This document shows, one piece after another, positions 55,514-62,972 of a DNA stretch of 64,000 nt. The notes beneath the pieces are model-generated. The model saw only the letters and a list, made by a program, of their open reading frames with translations, did not search any database and was not told the DNA's origin. Where the stretch lies: contig DAOKYO010000002.1 in assembly GCA_035326105.1 (NCBI GenBank), positions 186,001 to 250,000 of the forward strand, read 5' to 3'. Within the stretch, counting starts at the first letter, position 1. Each line of letters starts with the position of its first letter. Origin of the DNA: Bacilli bacterium. GTDB lineage: Bacteria; Bacillota_I; Bacilli_A; RFN20; CAG-826. The position numbers and the translations under genes are program-made.

Positions 55514-56262
55514 ACTTCGTCTTCCCATAGTGCAACAGCGATGTTGTCACTTCCTCCGTTTATATTTGCCGCTTCAATCATTTTCTCCGCTCGAGTTTCA
55601 ATGTTCTCATGTGCGGAAATAATGTCCGCTAAATGAGGTTCAATTATATTGTTATACAAGCCATCCGAACATAGAAGAATGGTCTCTCCTCGATAACGGT
55701 ATGATTTTATATCAATACTGGCCGCTAGCGATACCCCTAAGGCATTGACCAGAACATGTCTTCTTGGATCTATATCCTTGGCCTTGGGATCCAGTTGGCC
55801 AACCTTAACTAGATAATCGACAAATGTCTGATCCTCCGTTAATCGTCTCATTTGATGATAAAAATCGCATAGATATGCCCGCGAATCACCAATGTTCGCC
55901 ACTATCAGACGATGCCTGTGCACCAAAGCCACGACAAGAGTTGTTCCCATATCCTTGTACTGCTTGTTGCTTTGCGCCTCATTAAAAACCGCTTTATTGG
56001 CTTTTCTGATTGCTCTTAACAGCCAATTTCTAGCATCGAGCGAACACCAGAAACTTGATTTATTACGAAATTCTTCAGCCAAGGTATCAACCGCAATTTT
56101 ACTTGCCAAATCACCTTGGGCCTGTCCGCCGATTCCATCGGCTACCACTAAAAAAACATTTCCCGAATTGTTGATTAGGACGAGAGCTTGATCCTCGTTT
56201 GTCATTCGTACTAATCCTCGATCAGTACGATAGCAAAAACTTCCCATCCTGGCCTTCTTCAT
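55510..56262 (-). CDS. prpC: PP2C-type Ser/Thr phosphatase (PrpC/Stp)
   Basis: Removes phosphate from PrkC-type kinase targets. The 250-aa protein has the PP2C metal-site motifs: RTDRGLVRMTNEDQ, VVADGIGGQAQGDLAS, ANIGDSRAYL, LLCSDGLYN and NGGSDNIAVAL. Its start overlaps the rlmN stop and its stop overlaps the kinase start, so rlmN-prpC-kinase translation is coupled. Confidence 0.95.
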   Translation of the reverse strand: MKKARMGSFCYRTDRGLVRMTNEDQALVLINNSGNVFLVVADGIGGQAQGDLASKIAVDTLAEEFRNKSSFWCSLDARNWLLRAIRKANKAVFNEAQSNKQYKDMGTTLVVALVHRHRLIVANIGDSRAYLCDFYHQMRRLTEDQTFVDYLVKVGQLDPKAKDIDPRRHVLVNALGVSLAASIDIKSYRYRGETILLCSDGLYNNIIEPHLADIISAHENIETRAEKMIEAANINGGSDNIAVALWEDEV

Positions 56263-57302
56263 AATATTTTTTCCTCTTTGGCCCGCAATTGGCCGCAGGC
56301 GGCATCAATATCGGTACCAAATTCTTTGCGTATCGTCGCCGTAATGCCTCTTTTGGTAAGTTGATTTAAAAACTTTTTAACGGTTCCGTCCTCGCTTCGA
56401 TGGTAACCATTTTCAAGCACATCGTTATAAGGAATCAAATTAACATAGGCCAAAGTGCCCCGAATTAAGTCACTCAATTGGTTGGCATTGTCAATGCTGT
56501 CATTGATACCTTTCAATAAAATATATTCAAAGGTCACACGCCGACCGGCTGTTTTTTCGTAGTAGCGAACCGCGTCCATCAGTTGACTCAGAGGATAGGC
56601 TTGATTAATACGCATAATCCGGCTTCTTATTTCGTCGGTAGGAGCATGCAGGCTGATTGCTAAATTAATTTGAATGCCTTCATTGGCATATTGGCGAATA
56701 CGATCTGGGATGCCGCACGTTGAAACCGTGATATGTCTAGCCCCGATGGCTAAAGCATGCGGATTGTTGGCGATACGAACAAAGTCAAGGACGTTATCAT
56801 AATTATCAAACGGTTCGCCGGTTCCCATGACAACAATATGCGTTACATGCTCATTTTTATTTTCCTCATCAAGCAGATCATTTACGATCAAAATCTGTCC
56901 AATCATTTCTTCGGGCAATAAATTGCGTTGCTTTCTCAGTAGTCCCGAAGCGCAAAATGAGCAGCCCATATTACATCCAACCTGACTGGATACGCATACC
57001 ACATTGCCATAGTTATAACGCATCAAAACTGTTTCGACTTTTGCGCCATCATCCAGTTCCAATAATAGTTTTACCGTGCCATCATTGCTGTTTTGTCGCT
57101 GAAAAATTTTAGGTTTGCGAAGTTCATATTTTTCCTTTAAAACCTCACGAAAACGAAGCGAAATATCGCTCATTTCGTCGAAAGAGTTAACCTTCTTTTC
57201 ATATATCCATTTGAACAATTGGGTGGCCCGATATTTTTTTTGGTCCAACGCCAACATCTGCTGCTCTAATTTTGATAGTTCAGCTCCATATAAATTAATC
57301 AT
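56259..57302 (-). CDS. rlmN: 23S rRNA / tRNA C2-adenine methyltransferase RlmN
   Basis: Radical-SAM enzyme that methylates A2503 of 23S rRNA and A37 of some tRNAs. The 347-aa protein has the iron-sulfur motif GCNMGCSFCASG, the MGTGEPFDNYDNV loop, SLHAPTDEIRS and the C-terminal cysteine in DIDAACGQL that forms the protein-RNA intermediate. It is adjacent to rsmB, sharing one base of stop and start. Confidence 0.96.
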   Translation of the reverse strand: MINLYGAELSKLEQQMLALDQKKYRATQLFKWIYEKKVNSFDEMSDISLRFREVLKEKYELRKPKIFQRQNSNDGTVKLLLELDDGAKVETVLMRYNYGNVVCVSSQVGCNMGCSFCASGLLRKQRNLLPEEMIGQILIVNDLLDEENKNEHVTHIVVMGTGEPFDNYDNVLDFVRIANNPHALAIGARHITVSTCGIPDRIRQYANEGIQINLAISLHAPTDEIRSRIMRINQAYPLSQLMDAVRYYEKTAGRRVTFEYILLKGINDSIDNANQLSDLIRGTLAYVNLIPYNDVLENGYHRSEDGTVKKFLNQLTKRGITATIRKEFGTDIDAACGQLRAKEEKIL

Positions 57303-58576
57303 TATTTTTCCTTATCTTTCCGTTTCAAAAGCGCATAGTAAAGGGTGGAATTAAAGCGATCAATCGGTAAATATTGCTTTTCGCTGAGCAAATCAAATTG
57401 AACATTGTTCTTTAAAAATTCAATTATCAACGCATGACCTTCCTTATTCGAGCAAGTGTTAATAATGTACAGTAATAAGCCATCCGGTTTTACGAAAGCA
57501 GATGCTTCCCGCAATGCCGTTGCTTCAGAGAAAATATAATTATCCAACGCACTTTGATCAAAGTGATATAAAAAGTCAGGAATCGTGCGGATTAAATCAA
57601 ATTTTGAGCAATCGGGAAGGACAACGACCAGGTCTTTTTCATCCCGAATCGCGGTTATCAGTGAATTGGCCTTTGATTCAAATACATGAACATTGGGAAG
57701 ATTCCAGCTTTTTAAGGCTCCTTCCACATCATACCGTCGCTTATCGCTTGGAACCGCCATATCGATTTTCATTTCGGTTTTCGAACGGAGCGAAAGATCC
57801 AGATAAACTGCATGGGGGCGCTCCTCATAGATTAAACAGTCGCGAATACGTTGAATCGGCAGCGCGTTAATAACTTCGCTCAAAGCAAAACGCTGTTGGA
57901 AGATAGTGTGGTTAACGAATAAGGGATGACTTTGAATTCTTTCGTGATGCCGATAGACGAGCGTATCTGAAGCGGGACCCGCACTAAAATCGGGATTCTC
58001 ATTCAAAATGGCGGATTGCGTATTGACCAAAGGGTTGACTCGAAGCGACTGCGCCACCGAATGGGTGTTGGCGTTTAGATAACGTCGGGTGACCTCCAAT
58101 CCTAAATGCTTCATCCACATTTTGGTAAGCCAGAGGGGATTGTTGTATTTAAGGCTTAAATATTCCGGGCTATCCATATCCGTGCTATCGATAAACTCTT
58201 CTTCGTTCTCCGCAATAGCAAATATTTTGCTTTCTACTTCAGGACTAACCGCAAATTCTTTTTTCGCTTTTATTTCATTGAGTTCAAGCAAAAGTCGTTG
58301 TATTCCCAAACGTCTAAAAAAGTGTAAATCGGAGACAATCGTTGCATAGATATACAGCATATCTTTCGTAGTACTAAAACCACTATCAAGGCGTGTCAAT
58401 AAGTCCTCAATGGCTAAGTAATGATGAAGGGTGCAACTTGTAAGAGAACGAACAAACTGTAGATCCTCATGTCCGCTAGGATGAGCATCCTGTACCCTTT
58501 TTAAAGCGTGTGCATAAGGAATTTTTTCATCGAAAATATATCCTAAAGTTTCGCTTACCGCATCAATAACGTTCAT
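57302..58576 (-). CDS. rsmB: RsmB-like 16S rRNA m5C methyltransferase with degenerate SAM site
   Basis: By position and fold this is RsmB/Sun. The N-terminal NusB-like helical part (about 1-140) is followed by the RsmB/NOP domain. Catalytic-loop remnants are present: VLPDCSKFDLIRTIPDF, corresponding to the DAPCSGLGVLRRHPD block, and INTCSNKEGH, corresponding to the TCS motif. The SAM-binding motif, normally DLCAAPGGKT, reads YLDLSLRSKTEMKI, so the glycine loop is lost. It could be a weakly active or non-catalytic rRNA-binding protein. 424 aa. ATG follows AGAGGTG. Confidence 0.75.
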   Translation of the reverse strand: MNVIDAVSETLGYIFDEKIPYAHALKRVQDAHPSGHEDLQFVRSLTSCTLHHYLAIEDLLTRLDSGFSTTKDMLYIYATIVSDLHFFRRLGIQRLLLELNEIKAKKEFAVSPEVESKIFAIAENEEEFIDSTDMDSPEYLSLKYNNPLWLTKMWMKHLGLEVTRRYLNANTHSVAQSLRVNPLVNTQSAILNENPDFSAGPASDTLVYRHHERIQSHPLFVNHTIFQQRFALSEVINALPIQRIRDCLIYEERPHAVYLDLSLRSKTEMKIDMAVPSDKRRYDVEGALKSWNLPNVHVFESKANSLITAIRDEKDLVVVLPDCSKFDLIRTIPDFLYHFDQSALDNYIFSEATALREASAFVKPDGLLLYIINTCSNKEGHALIIEFLKNNVQFDLLSEKQYLPIDRFNSTLYYALLKRKDKEK

Positions 58577-58623
58577 AATTACACCTCTATGTAAATAGTA
58601 TCATTACCAACCAAACAATGCCA

Positions 58624-58649
58624 AGAAAAAAACGCCCTTTTAGGGCGTT
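58624..58649 (-). terminator. Terminator after the 196-aa acidic protein gene
   Basis: AACGCCCT-TTT-AGGGCGTT with, on the minus strand, a run of seven Ts beyond it. It ends the gmk-priA transcript and separates it from rsmB. Confidence 0.9.
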
Positions 58650-58674
58650 ATTAAAAACTTTTTCTATTTTTGGG

Positions 58675-59265
58675 CTAATTATGATGATGATGATGGCAAT
58701 CACAGTCCTCATCTTGGCAGTTTTCCCCATCGCAATCTTCGCCTTCGCAACATTCAAATTCCGGTTTATTCCCGACTTCAATGTCGTGTCCATGCTCGCG
58801 AGCTTTCTCTTCGAAATCCTCAAAAATGTTTCCCATATAGGGTCCATTATCCGCTTCTTTATCCGTCACTTCATCGTCGTTATCTTCTTCATCCTCGTCA
58901 TACTCATCAACAATATCTTCCTCTTTAATGAACCGAGGATATTCTTCATTTATACGCGAGTAACTCGATTCGCTGGCAAAATAATGAAACTCCACCGTTA
59001 AATTTACAAGAAAATCGGACGTTGCGGAAAGAAGATATGCCGCCACATCCTTCTCATGCGAGCGGAAAATTTCCGGCAGTGAAACAATAATTAAACCTTG
59101 CCAGCTAGTTTGTTCAACGCCAGCATGAAAAATATAACTCTTCGGTGCAAAGAAGACTATTTCTTCCGGCTCAACCTCCAATAATTTAGCCAAATTAGAT
59201 GTTGCTTCGCGACTAAAACGTCCCGTAATATATTCATCCAGTCCCAAAATCGAAATCGTAATCAT
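58675..59265 (-). CDS. Protein with acidic Cys/His-rich C-terminal tail
   Basis: Not assigned to a family. The 196-aa protein has a folded N-terminal domain of about 105 residues (MITISILGLDEYITGRFSRE, then EIVFFAPKSYIFHAG and GLIIVSLPEIF; pattern reminiscent of small tautomerase-like folds, uncertain). A very acidic linker (about 118-145, runs of Glu and Asp) follows. Residues 172-196 contain six Cys and five consecutive His among Asp/Glu. The tail looks like a metal-binding or metal-storage segment. The gene lies 30 bases after priA and before a terminator, where Bacillus has def and fmt. GAGGT precedes the ATG. Confidence 0.7.
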   Translation of the reverse strand: MITISILGLDEYITGRFSREATSNLAKLLEVEPEEIVFFAPKSYIFHAGVEQTSWQGLIIVSLPEIFRSHEKDVAAYLLSATSDFLVNLTVEFHYFASESSYSRINEEYPRFIKEEDIVDEYDEDEEDNDDEVTDKEADNGPYMGNIFEDFEEKAREHGHDIEVGNKPEFECCEGEDCDGENCQDEDCDCHHHHHN

Positions 59266-59295
59266 GGTCGATACCTCACAATCGCCTGAATTATA

Positions 59296-61488
59296 TCAAA
59301 TTTCGAAGGAATCAACATCAATTTTGATTTTAAATTTTGAATTTGCCGCCAAAGGAAAGACCAGTTTAGCAATAATCGGTCTAATTCGAAAATAATTACG
59401 ATGCTTGATAATTAAAATTCGCCGGTAATAATCGCGCTCGCGATTATAAAAAGGTGTCGTCGGCCCGAGGACTTCCCCAAAATCCTTAATCGCATTTTTC
59501 ATATCATTCGCAAGTTGCATAATAGCCTCATCGAGGACCTCGGCATTTTTACTTAAAAGGGAAATAACCATCTCGAAGGAAAAGGGGCTGTCGCCGCTTA
59601 ATTTGCGAATTTTCATTTCCGTAGCAAAAAACGAAGAATAATCCTGTTTAGAGCCAAGAACAATCGCATAATGTCCGGGCATATTTGTTTGAATAATCGC
59701 TTTTCCCGGTCGATCCTTTCGTCCGCTTCGTCCAACAGCCTGGGTTATGAGTTGAAATGTTTGTTCGGCGCTGCGATAGGAAGGATAATATAGTCCCATA
59801 TCGGCCAGAATTACTCCTACCAGTGTCACCAAAGGAAAATCATGTCCCTTGGCAATCATCTGTGTCCCGATGAGAATGTCCGCTTCATGACTAGCAAATG
59901 ATTTAACGATCTTTCCCACCTGGGAGCGAACTTTTGAGGTGTCGCTATCTAATCGCAAAGTCTTAACTTGGGGAAAGAATTTGTGAATCTCATCTTCGAC
60001 TCGCTCGGTGCCAAAACCGGTTTGCCATAGATGTTTTGAGCCGCATTGCGGACAAACGGTGGGCAATTCCTCAACATAATCGCAATGGTGGCACTTCAGC
60101 AACTTATCGCTGAGATGATAAGTCAGAACCATGTCGTCTTCGGGGCAGCGAAAAACGTAACCACACTGGCGGCAGCTGACGTAAGTAGCATAGCCCCGGC
60201 GGTTAATCAGTAGAATTGCTTGTTCATGGCGTTCGATTACTGTTTTCAATTCGGCGACTAATTGCTTTGAAAAAATAATGCTCTGCGGATATAAATTATT
60301 CGCATTCATTAAATCGACGATTTCGGTAACTGGAAGTTCACGTTTGTTAATTCGTTGCTTAAGTTGAAGCAAGTGATAAACACCTTTAAGCGCCCGGGCT
60401 CGGCTTTCAAGCGAAGGAGTCGCGGAGCCAAGCAGAACTTTCGCCTTTAATGGCATGGCTCGCATAATTGCCACTTCCCGAGCATGATAGAAAGGAAGGG
60501 TATCTTGTTTATATGATTCGACATGCTCCTCATCCAAAATAATCAGCCCGATATTGGACAAGGGAGCAAAAATTGCCGAGCGAACACCGACGACAATCCG
60601 TACTTTACCTTCGGCAATGCGCCGGTATTCATCATACTTTTCCGCCGGCGTAAGTTCACTATGCAAGACGGCGACATTTTGATGATAGCGACTGACAAAG
60701 TGCGCGACCATCATCGGTGTAAGGGCAATCTCCGGAACGAGCATCAAAACATTTTTTCCGGTTTTAAGTGTTCTCTCCGCCAGCGCTAGATAGACTTCTG
60801 TCTTACCGCTTCCGGTGATTCCTTCAAGCAAAAACACCCGATCGTCGCTTTTACAGAACTCATCGACAACCTGCTTTTGATCACCCGTAAGCGGTGGGGC
60901 GACAACCGTTTTTTCATCCGGAATCAAAAAGCGGATCTTTTCTTTTTTTTCAATTTTGATTAAATCCAAATCAACGAGCTTTTTTATGATTGAAGGCGAT
61001 TTTATCTCCCGTTTTTTTACCGGCGAATTCTCTTTGATTAAGAGGAGAATTTCCTTTTGTTTAGGGCTTAAATCTTCTTCATCGCGGACAAAAACCAAAT
61101 AATCCTCATAGGCGATTTTCGGTTGTTTTGCAAAACTTGAAGCCGGGCGAAGAGTCGGGGGTAACATCGCTTGCAAGACGCTGATTTGGGGAGCGATATA
61201 ATAGTCCGCAACCTGCTGCGCTAGCTCCATCAACTCTAAACTTAATAAAGGTTTTCTATCAATTATCTGTTTTACCATCAAAATGCGGAACCCTTTTTCT
61301 TTTTCCAGTTCCGCGATGGACTTCATCGTCAGTTCAACGTCGATCACATAGCCAACCAAATCTCGATTATTAAACGGAACGAGAACCCGCTCCCCAATAA
61401 ATATTTTTTCCCGGCCTGCGTAGCCATAAGAAAAGGGGCGATTGAGACTGATAGTAGGATGTTCAATTAGGACACTTACGATCTGCAT
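59296..61488 (-). CDS. priA: Primosomal replication restart helicase PriA
   Basis: 3'-5' helicase that restarts collapsed forks. ATG at 61488 follows GGAGG; 730 aa. It has the 3'-DNA-binding N-terminal domain, Walker A EGITGSGKTEVYL, the DEEH box (LIILDEEHVESYK), a zinc-binding insert with four CxxC-type pairs (CRQCGY, CPEDD, CHHCDY, CPQCGS) and helicase motifs V-VI (GTQMIAKGHDF, QAVGRSGRKDRPG). It lies directly after gmk; coaBC and rpoZ, often between them, are absent. Confidence 0.96.
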   Translation of the reverse strand: MQIVSVLIEHPTISLNRPFSYGYAGREKIFIGERVLVPFNNRDLVGYVIDVELTMKSIAELEKEKGFRILMVKQIIDRKPLLSLELMELAQQVADYYIAPQISVLQAMLPPTLRPASSFAKQPKIAYEDYLVFVRDEEDLSPKQKEILLLIKENSPVKKREIKSPSIIKKLVDLDLIKIEKKEKIRFLIPDEKTVVAPPLTGDQKQVVDEFCKSDDRVFLLEGITGSGKTEVYLALAERTLKTGKNVLMLVPEIALTPMMVAHFVSRYHQNVAVLHSELTPAEKYDEYRRIAEGKVRIVVGVRSAIFAPLSNIGLIILDEEHVESYKQDTLPFYHAREVAIMRAMPLKAKVLLGSATPSLESRARALKGVYHLLQLKQRINKRELPVTEIVDLMNANNLYPQSIIFSKQLVAELKTVIERHEQAILLINRRGYATYVSCRQCGYVFRCPEDDMVLTYHLSDKLLKCHHCDYVEELPTVCPQCGSKHLWQTGFGTERVEDEIHKFFPQVKTLRLDSDTSKVRSQVGKIVKSFASHEADILIGTQMIAKGHDFPLVTLVGVILADMGLYYPSYRSAEQTFQLITQAVGRSGRKDRPGKAIIQTNMPGHYAIVLGSKQDYSSFFATEMKIRKLSGDSPFSFEMVISLLSKNAEVLDEAIMQLANDMKNAIKDFGEVLGPTTPFYNRERDYYRRILIIKHRNYFRIRPIIAKLVFPLAANSKFKIKIDVDSFEI

Positions 61489-61504
61489 GAACAACCTCCA
61501 TTTC

Positions 61505-62086
61505 TCAAATAATTACGGCATTAATTTTATTGCGAATAATGCTTTTTATCTCTTCGCTAGAACGGGCAATATCATCATTGAGAACGATGTACTGGTAGCG
61601 ATATTTCATCTTCATCTCGCGTTTTGCTTTGGCGAGCCGCGCGGAAATAACTTCCTCACATTCGGAGTGCCGACCGCAAATACGCGCCCTTAATTCGTCA
61701 TATGATGGGGGAATGAGGAAAATGGTGACTAAGTCATTGCCGACATAGTTTTCCATAATTTGCGTTGCTCCTGAGACTTCAATTTCAAGAAAAACATTTT
61801 TACCTTCATTCCTTAATTTTTCAACAAAATCCTTGGGTGTACCATACCGGTTCCCAACAAATTCCGCATGCTCTAAGAAATTTCCTTTTGCCAAATCATC
61901 GTCAAATTCCTTATCTGATACGAAAAAATAATCGATGCCATTTTTCTCGCTCGGGCGCGGCGCCCGAGTGGTCACGGAAATCGAGTAAGCTAGATTAAGA
62001 TCGTTATCTTCCATAACTTTCCGTCTAATTGTCCCTTTGCCTACACCGCTAGGGCCGGAAAGAATGATTAACAAGCCTTTTTTCAT
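61505..62086 (-). CDS. gmk: Guanylate kinase
   Basis: Phosphorylates GMP to GDP. The 193-aa protein has P-loop SGPSGVGKGTI, YSISVTTRAPRPSEKNGIDY (GMP-binding), and FLEHAEFVGNRYGTP. It starts the gmk-priA-196-aa transcript. Its promoter abuts the target site of element B. Confidence 0.96.
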   Translation of the reverse strand: MKKGLLIILSGPSGVGKGTIRRKVMEDNDLNLAYSISVTTRAPRPSEKNGIDYFFVSDKEFDDDLAKGNFLEHAEFVGNRYGTPKDFVEKLRNEGKNVFLEIEVSGATQIMENYVGNDLVTIFLIPPSYDELRARICGRHSECEEVISARLAKAKREMKMKYRYQYIVLNDDIARSSEEIKSIIRNKINAVII

Positions 62087-62109
62087 TGCAAATACCTCGG
62101 TGTTTTATC

Positions 62110-62138
62110 ATTGTCTAATAATAAACCCTTTATGTCAA
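62110..62138 (-). promoter_or_regulatory. gmk promoter
   Basis: Minus strand: TTGACA, 17 bases, GACAAT. The -35 overlaps, on the opposite strand, the -35-like ATGTCA (62132-62137) of the divergent ancestral rqcH promoter. Confidence 0.6.
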
Positions 62139-62142
62139 TAAA

Positions 62143-62167
62143 GTAAGAATATGCTATAAATTTTTTC
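62143..62167 (+). repeat. Left direct repeat flanking element B
   Basis: GTAAGAATATGCTATAA plus a T-rich tail, repeated at 62939-62963 with about three changes. It contains an extended -10 and ends exactly where element B's left end starts. It is interpreted as a target-site duplication of about 25 bases. Confidence 0.75.
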
Positions 62168-62938
62168 TGTTGTATTACCATTGATGTGAGACTTTGAGAG
62201 GAAGAAATATAAAAGGTGATTTATACTAGATGCTGTAAGGCCTAACAACTTTACCGGAAGGCTCTAAATCACCATGGAAGTTATAACACGACTCCCACAT
62301 GACTTGAACACTAAATACTATGCCCGTCTTACATACTCAAAGGGTCATATGTTTGTAAATCATGTCAGAAGCTTCTCACGAGCGATTCATCTATCCCTAT
62401 ATAGAACACTCTTCCTACTCCATGGTTGATTTTGTGAAGAGAGACATCGTTTTCTTCGGGTATGTCCCTCAATCGGAACCATCATTGGCTTTGGAATTAT
62501 ATTCATATTAATTGTGGCTTTAAAGATTTCTGTACCTGTTTTAGAAGAATGGATTAAGAGCCAAATCTAAATAAAAAAACGTTCCAATTAAAAGACGCAA
62601 ATGATATTAATCTAAACTATGTTCATTTAGTAAAAAGTCATATAACCCAAGATGTAAACACCATCTTGATTGTAATGGGCTCTAGTGGAATCTTTAACAA
62701 TAACAATTTTTTTAAAGGCATCTGAGATATTTAAAAGAAACTTTTGTTCTTGTTTAAGTTTTTCTTCACCTTCAATGGTATAAACTGCTTGGATATAAAG
62801 TCTTACATCAGCTTGGTTGCAAACAAAGTCAACTTCAGCACTCTTTAAAACACTCTTGCCTTGATTATTTACAACACCAACATCAACATTATTACTTTTT
62901 CTTTTTAATTCCGGTCTCACATCATTTACAAACTAACA
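62168..62938. mobile_element. Element B: decayed insertion with terminal inverted repeats
   Basis: A 771-bp unit. Its left end (62168-62192, TGTTGTATTACCATTGATG...) and the complement of its right end (62914-62938) agree at 18 of 25 positions, including TGTT at the tips and GATGTGAGAC inside. The first 100 bases match element A. Further scattered matches to A occur (CATATGTTT near 62347, AACACTCTTC near 62405). No intact gene; it carries a DUF4143 ATPase fragment near its right end. Confidence 0.75.
62627..62912 (-). pseudogene. C-terminal fragment of a DUF4143 AAA-type ATPase
   Basis: About 95 codons matching the C-terminal end of the AAA_14/DUF4143 ATPases common in gut Firmicutes: NNVDVGVV, a VDFVCNQ...YIQAVY block and the FKKIVIVKD segment before the stop. 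The P-loop half is missing; the coding similarity begins only 26 bases inside the element's right end. It is thus a truncated passenger of element B. Confidence 0.75.
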
Positions 62939-62963
62939 GTAAGGATATGCTATAATTTTTTTT
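62939..62963 (+). repeat. Right direct repeat flanking element B / rqcH -10
   Basis: GTAAGGATATGCTATAAT plus Ts, partner of 62143-62167. It holds TGC-TATAAT (TATAAT at 62951-62956), an extended -10 just 16 bases before the rqcH ATG. The matching -35 (ATGTCA, 62132-62137, 17 bases before the left copy's -10) now lies on the far side of the element. Confidence 0.7.
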
Positions 62964-62972
62964 GAGGTATTT

